In this document: in pieces, positions 63,598 to 64,000 of the stretch
Numbering within the stretch: position 1 is the stretch's first letter
Layout of the letters: every line of letters starts with the position of its first letter
Source: Diplonema japonicum
Lineage: Eukaryota; Euglenozoa; Diplonemea; Diplonemida; Diplonemidae
Assembly (NCBI GenBank): GCA_964019335.1
Contig: OZ025700.1
Coordinates: 124,001 to 188,000 of the forward strand
Length of the DNA: 64,000 bases
Direction of reading: 5' to 3'
Notes under the pieces: generated by a model
Told to the model about the DNA's origin: nothing
Database searches by the model: none
What the model saw: only the letters and a program-made list of their open reading frames with translations
Translations under genes and position numbers: made by a program

Positions 63598-64000
63598 TCA
63601 TTGAGCGATCGTGCCAGGGCTCCGCCCCAGCAAGTTAGCAGCCGACCAGACGTGTTCGCACCCGTCGCCCCGCTCTATCCTGTCGGCAAGGTCGGCGGCA
63701 ATGAGTTCCAAGTATGCCGCCATGTGCAGCGAATGGTGGCAGATAAGAGATGTTACGATAGGGAGAAGCGAATGCGGGGGCAGGGTGTGGGGCGGATGCA
63801 AGAAAACATCAGAATCTGGCGAGGAAATAGATAGCAAGACAGCCTCGAAAGGGGAGAGGCTTGGGGCAGCGGGAAGCAAGGAAAGAAGCTGCTCAAGCTC
63901 CTTCGACCCACAACGCGCAGCGGCTGCACAAGCTCTGACTAAAGTACCAACGTCAGTATACCGGAAAGCAATGATCACAGAGAGAACGTTTTCTTTGATG
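63598..64000 (-). CDS. 3' end of a helical-repeat protein (cut by window edge)
   Basis: The frame is open from the window edge (IKENVLSVIIAFRYTDVGTL) to a stop at 63598, about 134 codons with no start visible. The pattern of alternating hydrophobic helices (VRACAAAARCGSKELEQLLS, IVTSLICHHSLHMAAYLELI) resembles the alpha-helical repeats of organellar RNA-binding FASTK/OPR-type proteins. That likeness is general and not diagnostic. It ends NLLGRSPGTIAQ. Confidence 0.5.
   Translation of the reverse strand, partial: IKENVLSVIIAFRYTDVGTLVRACAAAARCGSKELEQLLSLLPAAPSLSPFEAVLLSISSPDSDVFLHPPHTLPPHSLLPIVTSLICHHSLHMAAYLELIAADLADRIERGDGCEHVWSAANLLGRSPGTIAQ

Noticed and set aside
1-64000. tRNA, rRNA, snRNA, spliced-leader RNA genes and CRISPR arrays
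   Set aside because: I scanned by eye for B-box-like and conserved rRNA strings and for regular spaced repeats and found none; a covariance-model scan would be decisive.

Overview
This is eukaryotic nuclear DNA from a flagellated protist. Almost every gene I can support lies on the minus strand, so the window reads as one unidirectional cluster running from 64,000 down to 1. Introns are very small: I resolved 26, of 38-71 nt, and 19 of them start GTAT. Coding DNA is moderately GC-rich, while the spacers are packed with long A/T and G/C homopolymers. One-strand gene order plus axonemal and ciliary genes (DNAL4, PDE6D) best fits Euglenozoa, perhaps a diplonemid. A dinoflagellate-like lineage is the main alternative. 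This placement is inference, since no rRNA, spliced-leader or organelle sequence is present.

Layout by coordinate. 1-10.2 kb: the first exon of an ankyrin-like gene, a GT61-type glycosyltransferase, a small acidic protein, a coiled-coil protein in five exons, a short GHR-motif protein, and a Kelch-protein kinase in four exons. 10.9-12.5 kb: two abutting transposable elements in a poly(C) tract, a decayed hAT-like element and a fold-back element with long imperfect arms. 12.9-15.2 kb: a catalytically intact myotubularin phosphatase. 16.3-36.8 kb: an array of six related cysteine-rich type I membrane proteins, four short (about 330-360 residues) and two giant (1,714 and 1,435 residues). 37.0-38.2 kb: a very divergent alpha-tubulin with a broken N-terminus. 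39.0-40.5 kb: a frameshifted OTU-like relic. 41.6-51.1 kb: a RING protein, PDE6D, ribosomal protein uL29/RPL35, a WD40-coiled-coil protein, an F-box-like protein, a two-RRM protein and the dynein light chain DNAL4. 51.6-64 kb: a SAP-domain protein, a C2-C2-SAM protein, a PH/PDZ/metacaspase/PH fusion, the ribosome-assembly factor PNO1, a PH-like protein with a long charged helix, and the 3' part of a helical-repeat gene.

The most unusual content is the membrane-protein array. All six members share a membrane-proximal domain (W-x-C-P, then D/A-K-L-x-L-G-C), a transmembrane helix and about 40-residue cysteine modules. The giants add large cysteine-rich blocks and Pro-Thr or Pro-Asp-Thr stalks. 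Three short copies are almost identical in coding sequence but not in flanks, and a 71-bp block is identical between a short gene and a giant gene, which points to gene conversion. Such an array would suit a diversifying cell-surface coat, but that role is inferred.

Exon structures come from reading frames, GT-AG borders and protein-family continuity, without transcripts.
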